A stretch of DNA of 64,000 nucleotides from Bacteroidales bacterium UBA1173 (GCA_002311655.1 DBYZ01000011.1:590-64589), one strand, 5' to 3'; counted from the first letter of the stretch, positions 1 to 7,495 are shown. Notes: generated from the letters alone by a model not told the origin. Made by a program: numbers and translations.

Positions 1-1374
1 GTGTTCGGCATCGAGGCATTCTTGCCAGGTTCACAGATCGATGTCAAACCTATCCGCGATTACGACGTATTCGTCAACAGCACAATGGAATTCAAGGTTG
101 TTAAGATCAACCAGGAGTACAAGAACGTGGTCGTTTCACACAAAGCCCTCATCGAAGACGAAATCGAGCAGCAGAAGAGCGAAATCATCAGCAAGCTTGA
201 AAAAGGTCAGGTTCTCGAAGGCGTTGTCAAGAACATCACCAACTACGGCGTGTTCATCGACCTCGGCGGTGTTGACGGTCTTATCCACATCACCGACCTT
301 TCATGGGGCCGTATCAACGATCCTAAGGAAATCGTCCAACTCGACCAGCAGATCAAGGTCGTTATCCTCGACTTCGACGACAGCAAGAAACGCATCGCCC
401 TCGGTCTCAAGCAGCTCACCCCACATCCATGGGATGCTCTCGACCCGAACCTCAAAGTTGGTGACGTCGTTAAGGGTAAAGTCGTTGTCCTCGCCGACTA
501 CGGCGCGTTCATCGAGATCGCTCCAGGCGTTGAAGGTCTCATCCATGTTTCAGAAATGTCATGGTCACAGCACCTCCGCACAGCTCAGGACTTCCTGAAG
601 ATTGGCGACGAAGTGGAAGCCAAGGTCCTCACACTCGACCGCGAAGAGCGCAAGATGAGCCTCGGTATGAAGCAGCTCGTCCCGGATCCATGGGAGAACA
701 TCCAGGAGCGTTATCCAAAGGGTTCAAAACACACCGCTACAGTGCGCAACTTCACCAACTTCGGCATCTTCGTCGAACTTGAGGAAGGCGTTGATGGCAT
801 GATTCACATTTCAGACCTCAGCTGGTCGAAGAAGATCAAACATCCGGCAGAGTTCACCAAGATCGGCGACAAGATCGACGTCGTCGTCCTCGATGTGGAT
901 CAGGAGATCCGCCGCTTGAGCCTCGGCCACAAGCAGCTTGAAGAGAACCCATGGGATGTGTTTGAGAGCATCTTCACAGTTGGTTCAATCCAGCAGGGAA
1001 CAATCATCAGCACAAGCGACAAGGGCGTCATCGTCTCATTGCCATACGGTGTTGAAGGTTTCTGCCCGAACCGTCATCTGAAGAAAGAAGACGGCACAAC
1101 AGCCAAGGTTGACGAAACTTTGGATTTCAAGGTCATCGAGTTCTCGAAAGAAAACAAGAAGATCATCCTCAGCCACTCACGCATCTGGGAAGACAAGCAG
1201 AACGCTGCAACAGAAGCTGAGACAGCCGAGAAAGAGAAAGCCGCAAAGAACACCAAGCGCGCCGTGAAGCAGATCAACGACAACGTTGAGCGCACAACAT
1301 TAGGCGACCTCGATGTCCTCGCAGCTTTGAAAGAGAACCTCGAGAAAGAGGAAAAAGGCGGAAAGGCTGAATAA
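1..1374 (+). CDS. rpsA: 30S ribosomal protein S1, 5' end outside the window
   Basis: S1 binds mRNA on the 30S subunit and helps initiation. The visible 457 residues hold the tail of one S1 repeat, then four full S1 (OB-fold) repeats starting near residues 68, 153, 238 and 323. The first three of these carry the typical pattern G-V/A/I-F-(hydrophobic)...G-hydrophobic-H-hydrophobic-S/T-(D/E)-hydrophobic-SW. The last repeat is divergent, as is usual for the final S1 repeat. An acidic and basic tail rich in K and E follows. The frame is open at base 1, and the first visible residues (VFGIEAFLPGSQID) are internal S1 sequence, so the GTG at position 1 is not the start. A strong terminator lies 42 bp after the stop. 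Confidence 0.97.
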   Translation: MFGIEAFLPGSQIDVKPIRDYDVFVNSTMEFKVVKINQEYKNVVVSHKALIEDEIEQQKSEIISKLEKGQVLEGVVKNITNYGVFIDLGGVDGLIHITDLSWGRINDPKEIVQLDQQIKVVILDFDDSKKRIALGLKQLTPHPWDALDPNLKVGDVVKGKVVVLADYGAFIEIAPGVEGLIHVSEMSWSQHLRTAQDFLKIGDEVEAKVLTLDREERKMSLGMKQLVPDPWENIQERYPKGSKHTATVRNFTNFGIFVELEEGVDGMIHISDLSWSKKIKHPAEFTKIGDKIDVVVLDVDQEIRRLSLGHKQLEENPWDVFESIFTVGSIQQGTIISTSDKGVIVSLPYGVEGFCPNRHLKKEDGTTAKVDETLDFKVIEFSKENKKIILSHSRIWEDKQNAATEAETAEKEKAAKNTKRAVKQINDNVERTTLGDLDVLAALKENLEKEEKGGKAE

Positions 1375-1375
1375 G

Positions 1376-1488
1376 ACTTTAGTCTTTAGTCTTTAGACTT
1401 TAGTCATTAGACTTTAGGAGGGCTGTCTTGCGACAGCCCTCCTTTTTTTGTCAAAAACTAACGACTAACGACTAACGACTAACGACTT
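1376..1488. repeat. Heptad repeat family A, copy 1, around a terminator
   Basis: Left of the rpsA terminator is a 7-bp-period array of TAGTCTT-type units (1376-1415). Right of it is an array of CTAACGA units (about 1457-1487), the opposite orientation of the same motif. Further copies at 4961-5098 and 58731-58815 have the same opposed two-block layout. Confidence 0.8.
1416..1449 (+). terminator. Rho-independent terminator of rpsA
   Basis: Perfect 12-bp stem AGGAGGGCTGTC / GACAGCCCTCCT with loop TTGC, followed by seven T. Confidence 0.93.
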
Positions 1489-1493
1489 TTATG

Positions 1494-1501
1494 TATCTTT
1501 G
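1494..1501 (+). promoter_or_regulatory. -7 element TATCTTTG, Bacteroidota type
   Basis: Matches TAnnTTTG. It ends 15 bp before the ATG at 1517, and this fixes that ATG rather than the in-frame TTG at 1499, which lies inside the promoter. No clear -33 TTTG is present. Confidence 0.7.
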
Positions 1502-1516
1502 CAAAAAATTTTCATC

Positions 1517-1981
1517 ATGGCAAACAACCTCAATTCTGCACACTATATCGCCAATCTCGGTCTCCTTCCCCATCCCGAAGGAGGCTACTACCGCCAGCTT
1601 TTCGGAAATGACGAATCAGGTAAGAAGGCAATCTCGACCATCTATTACATGCTGACAGCCAACGACATTTCGGCTTTTCACCGTTTGCACGATGTTGTCG
1701 AGATCTGGTATTATCATGCTGGCGAGCCGCTCAACATCTATGTCATCGACACCGATGGAAAACTCAGCGTTCACAGCCTATCGCCCGAAAGCGAGATGCA
1801 GGTCATAATCCAGCCAGAGCAATGGTTTGCCGCCGAAATCCCATCAAAACAAGGGTTCTCACTCGTCGGATGCGCCGTCGCTCCTGCTTTCACTTTCGAG
1901 AACTTCGAATTGGCTGACAAAAAAGAGTTGTTGAAGCAGTTTCCACAGCATTCCGAGCTGATTGAAAGGATGTGCAAATAG
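1517..1981 (+). CDS. Cupin family protein (DUF985, cupin_5)
   Basis: A 154-residue protein of the DUF985 single-cupin family. Members are small cytoplasmic beta-barrels of uncertain role; some related proteins bind sugar nucleotides or act as epimerase-like enzymes. Visible family signatures are LGLLPHPEGGYYRQLF near the N terminus, STIYYML, FHRLHDVVEIWYYHAG in the middle, and the closing LVGCAVAPAFTFENFEL. The start is the ATG at 1517, downstream of a TATCTTTG promoter. The next gene starts 3 bp after this stop, so the two are probably co-transcribed. The substrate cannot be told from sequence. Confidence 0.87.
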   Translation: MANNLNSAHYIANLGLLPHPEGGYYRQLFGNDESGKKAISTIYYMLTANDISAFHRLHDVVEIWYYHAGEPLNIYVIDTDGKLSVHSLSPESEMQVIIQPEQWFAAEIPSKQGFSLVGCAVAPAFTFENFELADKKELLKQFPQHSELIERMCK

Positions 1982-1984
1982 AAA

Positions 1985-2560
1985 ATGGAAATCACCACCC
2001 TACTCGACATCCATTCACGCGAAGAGCTTTACCAGTGGTATCTCGAAAACCACGATAAAGCATCGGATTTCTGGCTACGTATCAATCGCGCCGAAGCCGA
2101 CTGTCCGAGCGTGGTCCGCTATGTCGATGCCGTCGAGGTGGCGCTCTGCTTCGGATGGATAGACAGCACCATGAAGCGCATCGACGACGGGAAGCCGATC
2201 CAGCACTTCACGCCGCGCCGCAAAGGAAGCAACTGGTGCGAGCAGAACCTCGTGCGCTGCCGCCGCCTCGTCGAAACCGGCGAGATGACTCCAGCAGGCC
2301 TCGCCGTAATCCCCGACATCGACCCGTCGCGTTTCGTCTATGAAGATTGGGTTATCGAGGCTATCAAAGCCGACGAGCCGGCTTGGAAAAACTATCTTTC
2401 GTTCCCCGAAAACTACCGCCGCATCAAGGTTGACCGCATACAGCATTATTACAATACAAAACGCCAAGAATACGCCTTAAAAATGTTGAAAAAGTTTGTT
2501 GAAGACTGTCACAACGGCAAGATGCAATCAGGCTGGAGCGATTTCAGGAGGCTGGGATAA
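1985..2560 (+). CDS. YdeI/OmpD-associated family protein
   Basis: A 191-residue cytoplasmic protein of the YdeI/OmdA family, sometimes called bacteriocin-protection or OmpD-associated. The diagnostic core is visible: YVDAVEVALCFGWIDSTMKR, then FTPRRKGSNWCEQN and the amphipathic segment ending LVETGEMTP. The C-terminal half has YLSFPENYRRIKVDRIQ and a final GWSDFRRLG. Biochemical function is unknown; links to peptide resistance come from other species. The gene starts 3 bp after the cupin gene, with no room for its own promoter. Confidence 0.85.
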   Translation: MEITTLLDIHSREELYQWYLENHDKASDFWLRINRAEADCPSVVRYVDAVEVALCFGWIDSTMKRIDDGKPIQHFTPRRKGSNWCEQNLVRCRRLVETGEMTPAGLAVIPDIDPSRFVYEDWVIEAIKADEPAWKNYLSFPENYRRIKVDRIQHYYNTKRQEYALKMLKKFVEDCHNGKMQSGWSDFRRLG

Positions 2561-2570
2561 GGATTTTTTA

Positions 2571-2578
2571 TATCTTTG
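2571..2578 (+). promoter_or_regulatory. -7 element TATCTTTG
   Basis: Exact TAnnTTTG, 16 bp before the ATG at 2595 and just after the YdeI stop. It should drive the ferredoxin-like, GNAT, cupin and probably fucosidase genes as one unit. Confidence 0.72.
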
Positions 2579-2594
2579 CAAAAAATTCACAACT

Positions 2595-2804
2595 ATGATG
2601 AAAGAATATAAAACCGACGAGCTCACCATCATCTGGCAGCCGGAAAAATGCACACACGCCGGAGTATGCGTGTATCAATTGCCTAAAGTTTATAACGTGA
2701 ACGAACGTCCTTGGTGCAAGCCGCAAAACGCCACCACCGAAGAACTGATAGCACAAATCAAATTATGCCCTTCGGGTGCGCTGACATACAAACTTAATAA
2801 ATAA
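2595..2804 (+). CDS. (4Fe-4S) mono-cluster protein, YjdI/Fer4_19 family
   Basis: A 69-residue iron-sulfur protein of the divergent Fer4_19 family (E. coli YjdI type). The cluster ligands are visible as C-T-H-A-G-V-C in the N-terminal half and a C-P-S-G-A motif near the C terminus. The segment LPKVYNVNERPWCKP is also typical. It probably acts as a small electron carrier or Fe-S binding partner. The ATG at 2595 (or the next codon) follows the promoter at 2571. The stop overlaps the next start as TAATG, so translation is coupled. In E. coli the YjdI and YjdJ genes are likewise neighbours. Confidence 0.9.
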   Translation: MMKEYKTDELTIIWQPEKCTHAGVCVYQLPKVYNVNERPWCKPQNATTEELIAQIKLCPSGALTYKLNK

Positions 2805-3091
2805 TGGAAATCACCCAGAAAAACAACTCCCGCGACGGCTATTTCATCGCCGAGGATAACGGCAAACGTATGGGATATATCGCTTACGAATGGATGAACG
2901 ACTCCGTCTTCGCCATCATGCACACTGTTGTTGAGCCGGCATTTCAAGGCAAAGGCATAGCAAAAGCCCTACTCGACGAAGCCGTCAGATATGCCCGCGA
3001 AAACGGTCTCCGCATTCATGCGGTCTGCTCTTACGTCGTGAGGCAGTTCGAAAAGCCTGAATATGACGATGTCAACAGCCGAAAAATTTGA
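2804..3091 (+). CDS. GNAT-like N-acetyltransferase, YjdJ type
   Basis: A 95-residue compact acetyltransferase of the GNAT superfamily (Acetyltransf_CG type). The acetyl-CoA site is visible as VVEPAFQGKGIAKALLDEAV, matching the Q/R-x-x-G-x-G/A loop, followed by ARENGLRIHAVCSYV. The C-terminal VRQFEKPEYDDV matches the short family end. It is joined to the upstream Fe-S gene by a TAATG overlap, and the same pairing occurs in Enterobacteria, which supports a shared but undefined role. The acceptor substrate is unknown. Confidence 0.88.
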   Translation: MEITQKNNSRDGYFIAEDNGKRMGYIAYEWMNDSVFAIMHTVVEPAFQGKGIAKALLDEAVRYARENGLRIHAVCSYVVRQFEKPEYDDVNSRKI

Positions 3092-3099
3092 CAACTGAC

Positions 3100-3459
3100 A
3101 TGGAACAAGTAGAAACCACAGAACTTATCCGCACCTCGCAGAGCTGGGATGGTGCCGCATTGCCTGATTACTTTCAAGGCCGCCCAGAGATTGTAGCAAT
3201 GAAATATGTGATTCCGCAAGGACAAAAACTTGCCTGGCATCACCACGACGCGATGAACTGTGGCGTACTGGTACAAGGCGAGCTGACAATCATCAGCCTG
3301 GATGGCAAAACCAAAGTCGTCCATGAAGGTGAAGCCGTTGTCGAGATGGTCGGAACCGTCCACCATGGCGAGAACCGCGGAGACAAGACCGTTGTCCTTT
3401 ATATGTTCTACCTCTCAAAAGAAGGACTGCCGCTGAGTGTGCAATTTACAGCCGACTAA
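3100..3459 (+). CDS. Single-domain cupin protein
   Basis: A 119-residue cupin. Metal-binding motif 1 is visible as WHHHDAMNCGVLVQGELTI, and motif 2 as GTVHHGENRGDKTVVLYMFY, so a mononuclear metal site is likely. The ATG at 3100 is preferred over the in-frame TTG at 3088, which overlaps the previous stop. It sits 8 bp after the acetyltransferase gene and 4 bp before the fucosidase gene. It may be a dioxygenase-like or sensor cupin, but the substrate cannot be assigned. Confidence 0.83.
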   Translation: MEQVETTELIRTSQSWDGAALPDYFQGRPEIVAMKYVIPQGQKLAWHHHDAMNCGVLVQGELTIISLDGKTKVVHEGEAVVEMVGTVHHGENRGDKTVVLYMFYLSKEGLPLSVQFTAD

Positions 3460-3463
3460 TACC

Positions 3464-4957
3464 ATGAAAAAAGTTGTCAAATTATTCCTTATAATCCCGG
3501 CGATTCTGATACTTTTTCTGGCTTCTTGCGAAAACAAACCATCTGATAATCATTTAGATGAAACCACAAGAACCGCATTGGAATCATTCCGTGACAACCA
3601 TTTCGGAATGTTCATACATTTCGGCGTGTATTCCAAGCTCGGCGGCATCTGGAAAGGCGAAAAAATTCCGTATTATGGCGAGCAAATTATGAACCACGCT
3701 AGGATTCCAATTGCTGAATATGAGGCGGTTGCACGCGAGTTCAACCCCGTCGATTTCAATGCCGACAGCATTGTGCTGCTCGCAAGAAACACCGGGATGA
3801 AATACATCGTCTTCACTACGAAACATCACGACGGTTTCTGTATGTTCGACACGCAAACCACTGATTATGATATAGTTGGCTTCACGCCTTACGGCAAAGA
3901 CATCGTCAAACAGCTCGCCGATGCCTGCCACCGCCACGGCATAAAACTCGGATTTTACTACTCCCTCCCCGACTGGCACTACCCTCTCGGAATACCACGC
4001 CTAGAGCCGGATACTACAACGAACTGCACCGAATACGTCAACCAGGTTTACTCGCCTTTGGAGATAATCACACCCGAACTTGAAGACTATATCGTGGCTC
4101 AACTCACCGAACTTCTTACAAACTATGGCGAAGTTTACACAATGTGGTTCGATATGGGATTGTTGACTCCCGAACAGAGCCGCCGTTTCCGCGAGACAGT
4201 TAAAAGCCTTCAGCCTCAATGCCTTATCAACGGCCGAATAATGAACAACAAGGGCGATTACATGACGCTTCCCGACAACGGCAACATCTCATTGTATGGC
4301 GACATCTATTGGGACAACCCCGCATCGCTATACAACACCTGGGGCTACAAATCGTGGATTGAACGTCCTGAACTTGGTCAACAGATTGAAACTCAGACTC
4401 AACGCCTGCTTAAAACCGTTGCCAACGGTGGAGTGTTTTTATTGAATATCGGTCCCAACGGCACCGGCAAAGTCATTGATTATGAAAGAGATGTGTTAAA
4501 TGGCATTGGCGATTTCATCTCATCCCATACAGACAAGGCACATCTTGTCCCAACGGGATGTCAAATGATTATCACATCCCAACGTGACCAAGAAATCATC
4601 TTATCCTGTGCAGACAAGGCTTGCCTTGTCCATTCTGCCATCGACGGCACTGGCTACATGAGCGTGCAGCCAATATCGTGGCTCTCTTGGCAACTCGATT
4701 CGCAAATATCCGGCGAATACGATGTCTTTATTGTATATCTGCCCGAAAACGACGCAAAAGAATACACTCTTACATGCAACGGCGTCTCAAAAACCGGCAT
4801 TCTCCCTGGCGTTGACCGAATGCTTCAGACCACGTATTTCGGCACCTTATTAATTAAAGAAGGTCCCAACGAAATCATCCTCGACCAAGCGAACAGATGT
4901 AATCCGTTGGAACCGTTAGGGTTGGAATTGGAACGGATTATTTTACGAAAACGATAA
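3464..4957 (+). CDS. Alpha-L-fucosidase, GH29, predicted lipoprotein
   Basis: A 497-residue glycoside hydrolase of family 29, which releases alpha-L-fucose from glycans with retention. The N terminus has a lipoprotein signal with lipobox FLASC, so it should be anchored in the envelope. Catalytic-domain signatures are HFGMFIHFGVYS, YIVFTTKHHDGFCMF and FYYSLPDWHYP. The likely nucleophile is the Asp in YTMWFDMGLL, and GGVFLLNIGPNGTG closes the barrel. A beta-sandwich C-terminal part follows. Two palindromes (4532-4549, 4613-4630) of the GACAAG...CTTGTC type sit in the coding sequence just after the catalytic domain. No SusC/SusD-like genes are nearby. Confidence 0.93.
   Translation: MKKVVKLFLIIPAILILFLASCENKPSDNHLDETTRTALESFRDNHFGMFIHFGVYSKLGGIWKGEKIPYYGEQIMNHARIPIAEYEAVAREFNPVDFNADSIVLLARNTGMKYIVFTTKHHDGFCMFDTQTTDYDIVGFTPYGKDIVKQLADACHRHGIKLGFYYSLPDWHYPLGIPRLEPDTTTNCTEYVNQVYSPLEIITPELEDYIVAQLTELLTNYGEVYTMWFDMGLLTPEQSRRFRETVKSLQPQCLINGRIMNNKGDYMTLPDNGNISLYGDIYWDNPASLYNTWGYKSWIERPELGQQIETQTQRLLKTVANGGVFLLNIGPNGTGKVIDYERDVLNGIGDFISSHTDKAHLVPTGCQMIITSQRDQEIILSCADKACLVHSAIDGTGYMSVQPISWLSWQLDSQISGEYDVFIVYLPENDAKEYTLTCNGVSKTGILPGVDRMLQTTYFGTLLIKEGPNEIILDQANRCNPLEPLGLELERIILRKR
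4532..4630. repeat. Two GACAAGG palindromes inside the fucosidase gene
   Basis: GACAAG-6 nt-CTTGTC at 4532-4549 and GACAAGGC-TT-GCCTTGTC at 4613-4630, with an inverted GGGATGT/ACATCCC pair between them. Both are translated in frame as ADKA/TDKA-like segments, ending LV. Confidence 0.65.
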
Positions 4958-4960
4958 TAA

Positions 4961-5098
4961 AGTCTTTAGTCGCTAGTTGTTAGTCGTTAGTAATTAGCAT
5001 AAAGATTAATGGTGTCATTAGGCGAATGACACCATTAATCTTTTAATCACAAATCTAAAGTCTAAGGTCTAACGTCTAAAGACTAGCGACTAAAGACT
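4961..5098. repeat. Heptad repeat family A, copy 2, nested palindrome
   Basis: The outer arms AGTCTTTAGTCGCTAGT (4961-4977) and ACTAGCGACTAAAGACT (5082-5098) are perfect reverse complements. Between them lie more 7-bp units and a 19-bp hairpin. The right arm supplies bases of the ferritin stop codon (TAG read on the minus strand at 5099-5097). Confidence 0.85.
5001..5043. terminator. Bidirectional hairpin between fucosidase and ferritin
   Basis: Perfect 19-bp stem AAAGATTAATGGTGTCATT / its reverse complement with loop AGGCG. It ends in T-rich flanks on both strands, between convergent genes. Confidence 0.85.
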
Positions 5099-5606
5099 AC
5101 TTCAGCGCTGAAGCCTGATGATACTGGCGGGCGCCTAATTCCTTATCGAACATATAAAGTCCGAGGGCGTTGTCGCCGATAGCCTTCAAAGCCTCGAGGT
5201 TCTTGCCGGCCTCTTCCTCTTCTTCAACCTGCTCATCGACAAACCACACCATGCGGTTCTGGGTTGCGTAGTCCTTAGCTTCGATTGCGAGTTTGTTGAT
5301 GTTGTGAATCATCTCGGTCACTTTCTTCTCGTGAGCGAGTGTATCTTCAAATGCCTCAACTGGTGATTTCCAATCGGTCTGCACCTTCGCAATTGGCTTC
5401 AAAACCACGCGTGCGCCACGGCTCTGCATGTATTTGTAGAAAATCATTGCGTGGTCCTGCTCCTCCTTGAACTGAACCTCAAACCAGTTGGCGATGCCGT
5501 CCAAACCCTTCGCACGGAAGTTGGTTCCCATTGATAAATAAAGGTATGCCGACCATAATTCAGCATTAATCTGCGCATTGATAGCGTCTTCAATCTTCTT
5601 GTTCAT
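5097..5606 (-). CDS. ftnA: Non-haem ferritin
   Basis: A 169-residue ferritin that stores iron as a mineral inside a 24-subunit cytoplasmic cage. Ferroxidase-centre residues are visible: the Glu of NAELWSAYLYLSM, EEQDHA with E and H ligands, and the Glu/Gln ligands in the third helix (DEQVEEEEEAGK). The length is typical of FtnA and there is no haem-ligand signature of bacterioferritin. A minus-strand promoter (5667-5697) leaves a leader of about 50 nt, and no Fur box was recognised. The C-terminal stop lies in a heptad repeat shared with the neighbouring convergent gene. Confidence 0.95.
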   Translation of the reverse strand: MNKKIEDAINAQINAELWSAYLYLSMGTNFRAKGLDGIANWFEVQFKEEQDHAMIFYKYMQSRGARVVLKPIAKVQTDWKSPVEAFEDTLAHEKKVTEMIHNINKLAIEAKDYATQNRMVWFVDEQVEEEEEAGKNLEALKAIGDNALGLYMFDKELGARQYHQASALK

Positions 5607-5666
5607 AGTGGTAATTTTTAATGTTTTTATTCTAATCTAAACCAAAAATATTCAAATTATTTCATG

Positions 5667-5697
5667 CAAAATTACACCTATTTTCGAACTTTGTCAA
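5667..5697 (-). promoter_or_regulatory. Ferritin promoter (TTG-N20-TAATTTTG)
   Basis: On the minus strand a TAATTTTG -7 element (5674-5667) has a TTGA -33 element 20 bp upstream. Confidence 0.72.
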
Positions 5698-5737
5698 CAT
5701 TTTTCAAAAAATTTTTCTTTTAAATAAAAAAATGCTA

Positions 5738-5745
5738 TAACTTTG
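5738..5745 (+). promoter_or_regulatory. -7 element TAACTTTG for the DUF4301 gene
   Basis: Exact TAnnTTTG, 21 bp before the ATG at 5767. Confidence 0.7.
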
Positions 5746-5766
5746 TAAAGATTAAATTTTGATATC

Positions 5767-7323
5767 ATGACAACACTCTCTTCTGCCGACAAACAGCAAC
5801 TCGAAGCTTTAGGAATTTCCGCACAACAAGTTGAAAATCAGATAGTTCAGTTTAAAAACGGATTTGCTTTCAGCGACCTTATCGCGCCTGCCACAATTGG
5901 GAAAGGCATCGTCCGTTTCGATGAAAATGAGATAAAAGACCTTGTCAGGCAGTTCGACGAAGACAAAAAATACTACGATATCATTAAATTCGTGCCTGCT
6001 TCGGGTGCGGCGAGCCGAATGTTCAAGAACCTCTACGCATTCGTCGAAGAATATAAAAACAAGGAGATTCCGGCCGATTTCCTCAAAAAAGAGAAGATCA
6101 AACCGGATTCAGTTGAGAATTTCTTCATGGGAATCCATGATTTCGCTTTCTTCAACGATCTGAAATGCCAGCTTCAAGCCAAAGGCAAAGACATTGAAAA
6201 GATGTTGAACGACAACGAGTTAGTGGAGATTGTCGAGACTCTTCTCAACGCCGACGGCATGAACTACGGCAACCTTCCGAAGGCTTTGTTGAAGTTCCAC
6301 AAATATGGCGATTCAGCCCGTCTCGCAATGGAGGAACATCTCGTGGAAGCCGCTGAATACAGCAACAACGGCAAGGTGGCGAAGCTGCATTTCACTGTAT
6401 CGCAGGAGCATCTCGACATCTTCAAGAAGATTGTGAATTACGTGCTGCCGAAATACGAGAAACAGTTCGGAATCAAATATGAAATCAGCTTCTCGGTGCA
6501 GAAACCTTCTACCGACACCATCGCTGTCGATATGAACAATGAGCCGTTCCGCGACAAAGACGGCAAGCTGGTGTTCCGTCCGGGCGGCCATGGCGCTTTG
6601 ATACAGAACCTCAACGACTTACACAAGGAAATCATCTTTATCAAGAACATCGACAACGTGGTTCCCGACCGTTTCAAGGCGACCACCTACGAATACAAAA
6701 AGGTGCTTGGCGGCTACCTCTTCCGCCTGCAGCAGCAACAGTTTGAATATCTGGAGTTGCTCGACGACGGCGACGTCACCAACGAGGAACTTGCAGAAAT
6801 CACAGCTTTCGCGAAAGACCAGCTGATGATCGACATTCCTGATTTCTTCAGTACCTACAACGAAATCGAGAAGGTCGACTTCCTCTACGGCAAGCTCAAC
6901 CGCCCGATGCGCGTATGCGGCATGGTGAAAAATGAGGGCGAGCCTGGCGGAGGTCCGTATTTCACTCGCAACAGCAGCGACGAGATCTCACTTCAGATTG
7001 TGGAGTCGTCCCAAATCGACCACAAAAACGAGAAACAGGAGGCGATGTTCCGCTCATCGACCCACTTCAACCCTGTCGATTTGGTGTGCGCCACCCAGGA
7101 TTTCAAAGGCAACTCGTTCAACCTTCCAGATTATGTCGACCCGGAAACCGGCTTCATCTCATTGAAGTCGAAAGACGGCAAAGACCTGAAAGCCATGGAG
7201 CTCCCCGGCCTCTGGAACGGTGCCATGGCGGACTGGATTACCATCTTCGTCGAAGTCCCGATTCTCACATTCAACCCAGTGAAGACAGTTAATGACTTGC
7301 TGAGAGAGACGCATCAAGGGTAA
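5767..7323 (+). CDS. DUF4301 family protein
   Basis: A 518-residue cytoplasmic protein of the DUF4301 family, found mainly in Bacteroidota and of unknown function. The family hallmark FVPASGAASRMFK is near residue 75. Other conserved-looking blocks are FRPGGHGALIQNLN, NRPMRVCGMVKNEGEPGGGP and STHFNPVDLVCATQDFKG. The GxGGxR-like and P-x-S-G motifs recall nucleotidyltransferase (sugar-phosphate) folds, but this is inference. It stands alone, with its own promoter and terminator. Codon use resembles neighbouring core genes. Confidence 0.88.
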   Translation: MTTLSSADKQQLEALGISAQQVENQIVQFKNGFAFSDLIAPATIGKGIVRFDENEIKDLVRQFDEDKKYYDIIKFVPASGAASRMFKNLYAFVEEYKNKEIPADFLKKEKIKPDSVENFFMGIHDFAFFNDLKCQLQAKGKDIEKMLNDNELVEIVETLLNADGMNYGNLPKALLKFHKYGDSARLAMEEHLVEAAEYSNNGKVAKLHFTVSQEHLDIFKKIVNYVLPKYEKQFGIKYEISFSVQKPSTDTIAVDMNNEPFRDKDGKLVFRPGGHGALIQNLNDLHKEIIFIKNIDNVVPDRFKATTYEYKKVLGGYLFRLQQQQFEYLELLDDGDVTNEELAEITAFAKDQLMIDIPDFFSTYNEIEKVDFLYGKLNRPMRVCGMVKNEGEPGGGPYFTRNSSDEISLQIVESSQIDHKNEKQEAMFRSSTHFNPVDLVCATQDFKGNSFNLPDYVDPETGFISLKSKDGKDLKAMELPGLWNGAMADWITIFVEVPILTFNPVKTVNDLLRETHQG

Positions 7324-7350
7324 AAATGCACGGTCATGATGCATTTTTTT
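7322..7350 (+). terminator. Terminator of the DUF4301 gene
   Basis: Stem AAAAATGCA / TGCATTTTT with a 9-nt loop and a T-run, starting within the stop codon. Confidence 0.8.
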
Positions 7351-7357
7351 GAAATTT

Positions 7358-7391
7358 TTGCATTGTCGTAATGCAATTTTGCTTATTTTTG
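7358..7391 (+). promoter_or_regulatory. Promoter with a palindrome upstream of the twin-hairpin RNA
   Basis: The -7 element TATTTTTG is at 7384-7391. A palindrome TTGCATT-GTCGT-AATGCAA (7358-7376) covers the -33 region and could be an operator. The promoter starts right after the previous gene's terminator. Confidence 0.65.
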
Positions 7392-7495
7392 CAGCGTAAA
7401 AATCGCAGATCGGCTTTTGCATGGATTAACTGCATTTTTACGACTAAAAACGTGTAGATCGGCTTATGCATGGATTAACTACACGCTTTTTTTAT
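7392..7495 (+). ncRNA. Candidate small RNA with two hairpins and a repeated loop
   Basis: Hairpin 1: CGTAAAAAT (7395-7403), a bulged C, GCAG (7405-7408), loop 7409-7429, CTGC (7430-7433), ATTTTTACG (7434-7442). Hairpin 2: AAAAACGTGTAG (7446-7457), loop 7458-7478, CTACACG (7479-7485), a bulged C, then a T-run that can pair with the A-run. The two 21-nt loops are identical except for one base: both start ATCGGCTT and end TGCATGGATTAA. The stem bases next to the loops differ but compensate (GCAG/CTGC against GTAG/CTAC). A promoter ends 4 bp upstream, and the last hairpin plus seven T looks like a terminator. No open frame explains it. The RNA nature is inferred; single-stranded DNA hairpins acting in recombination are the alternative. 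Confidence 0.6.
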
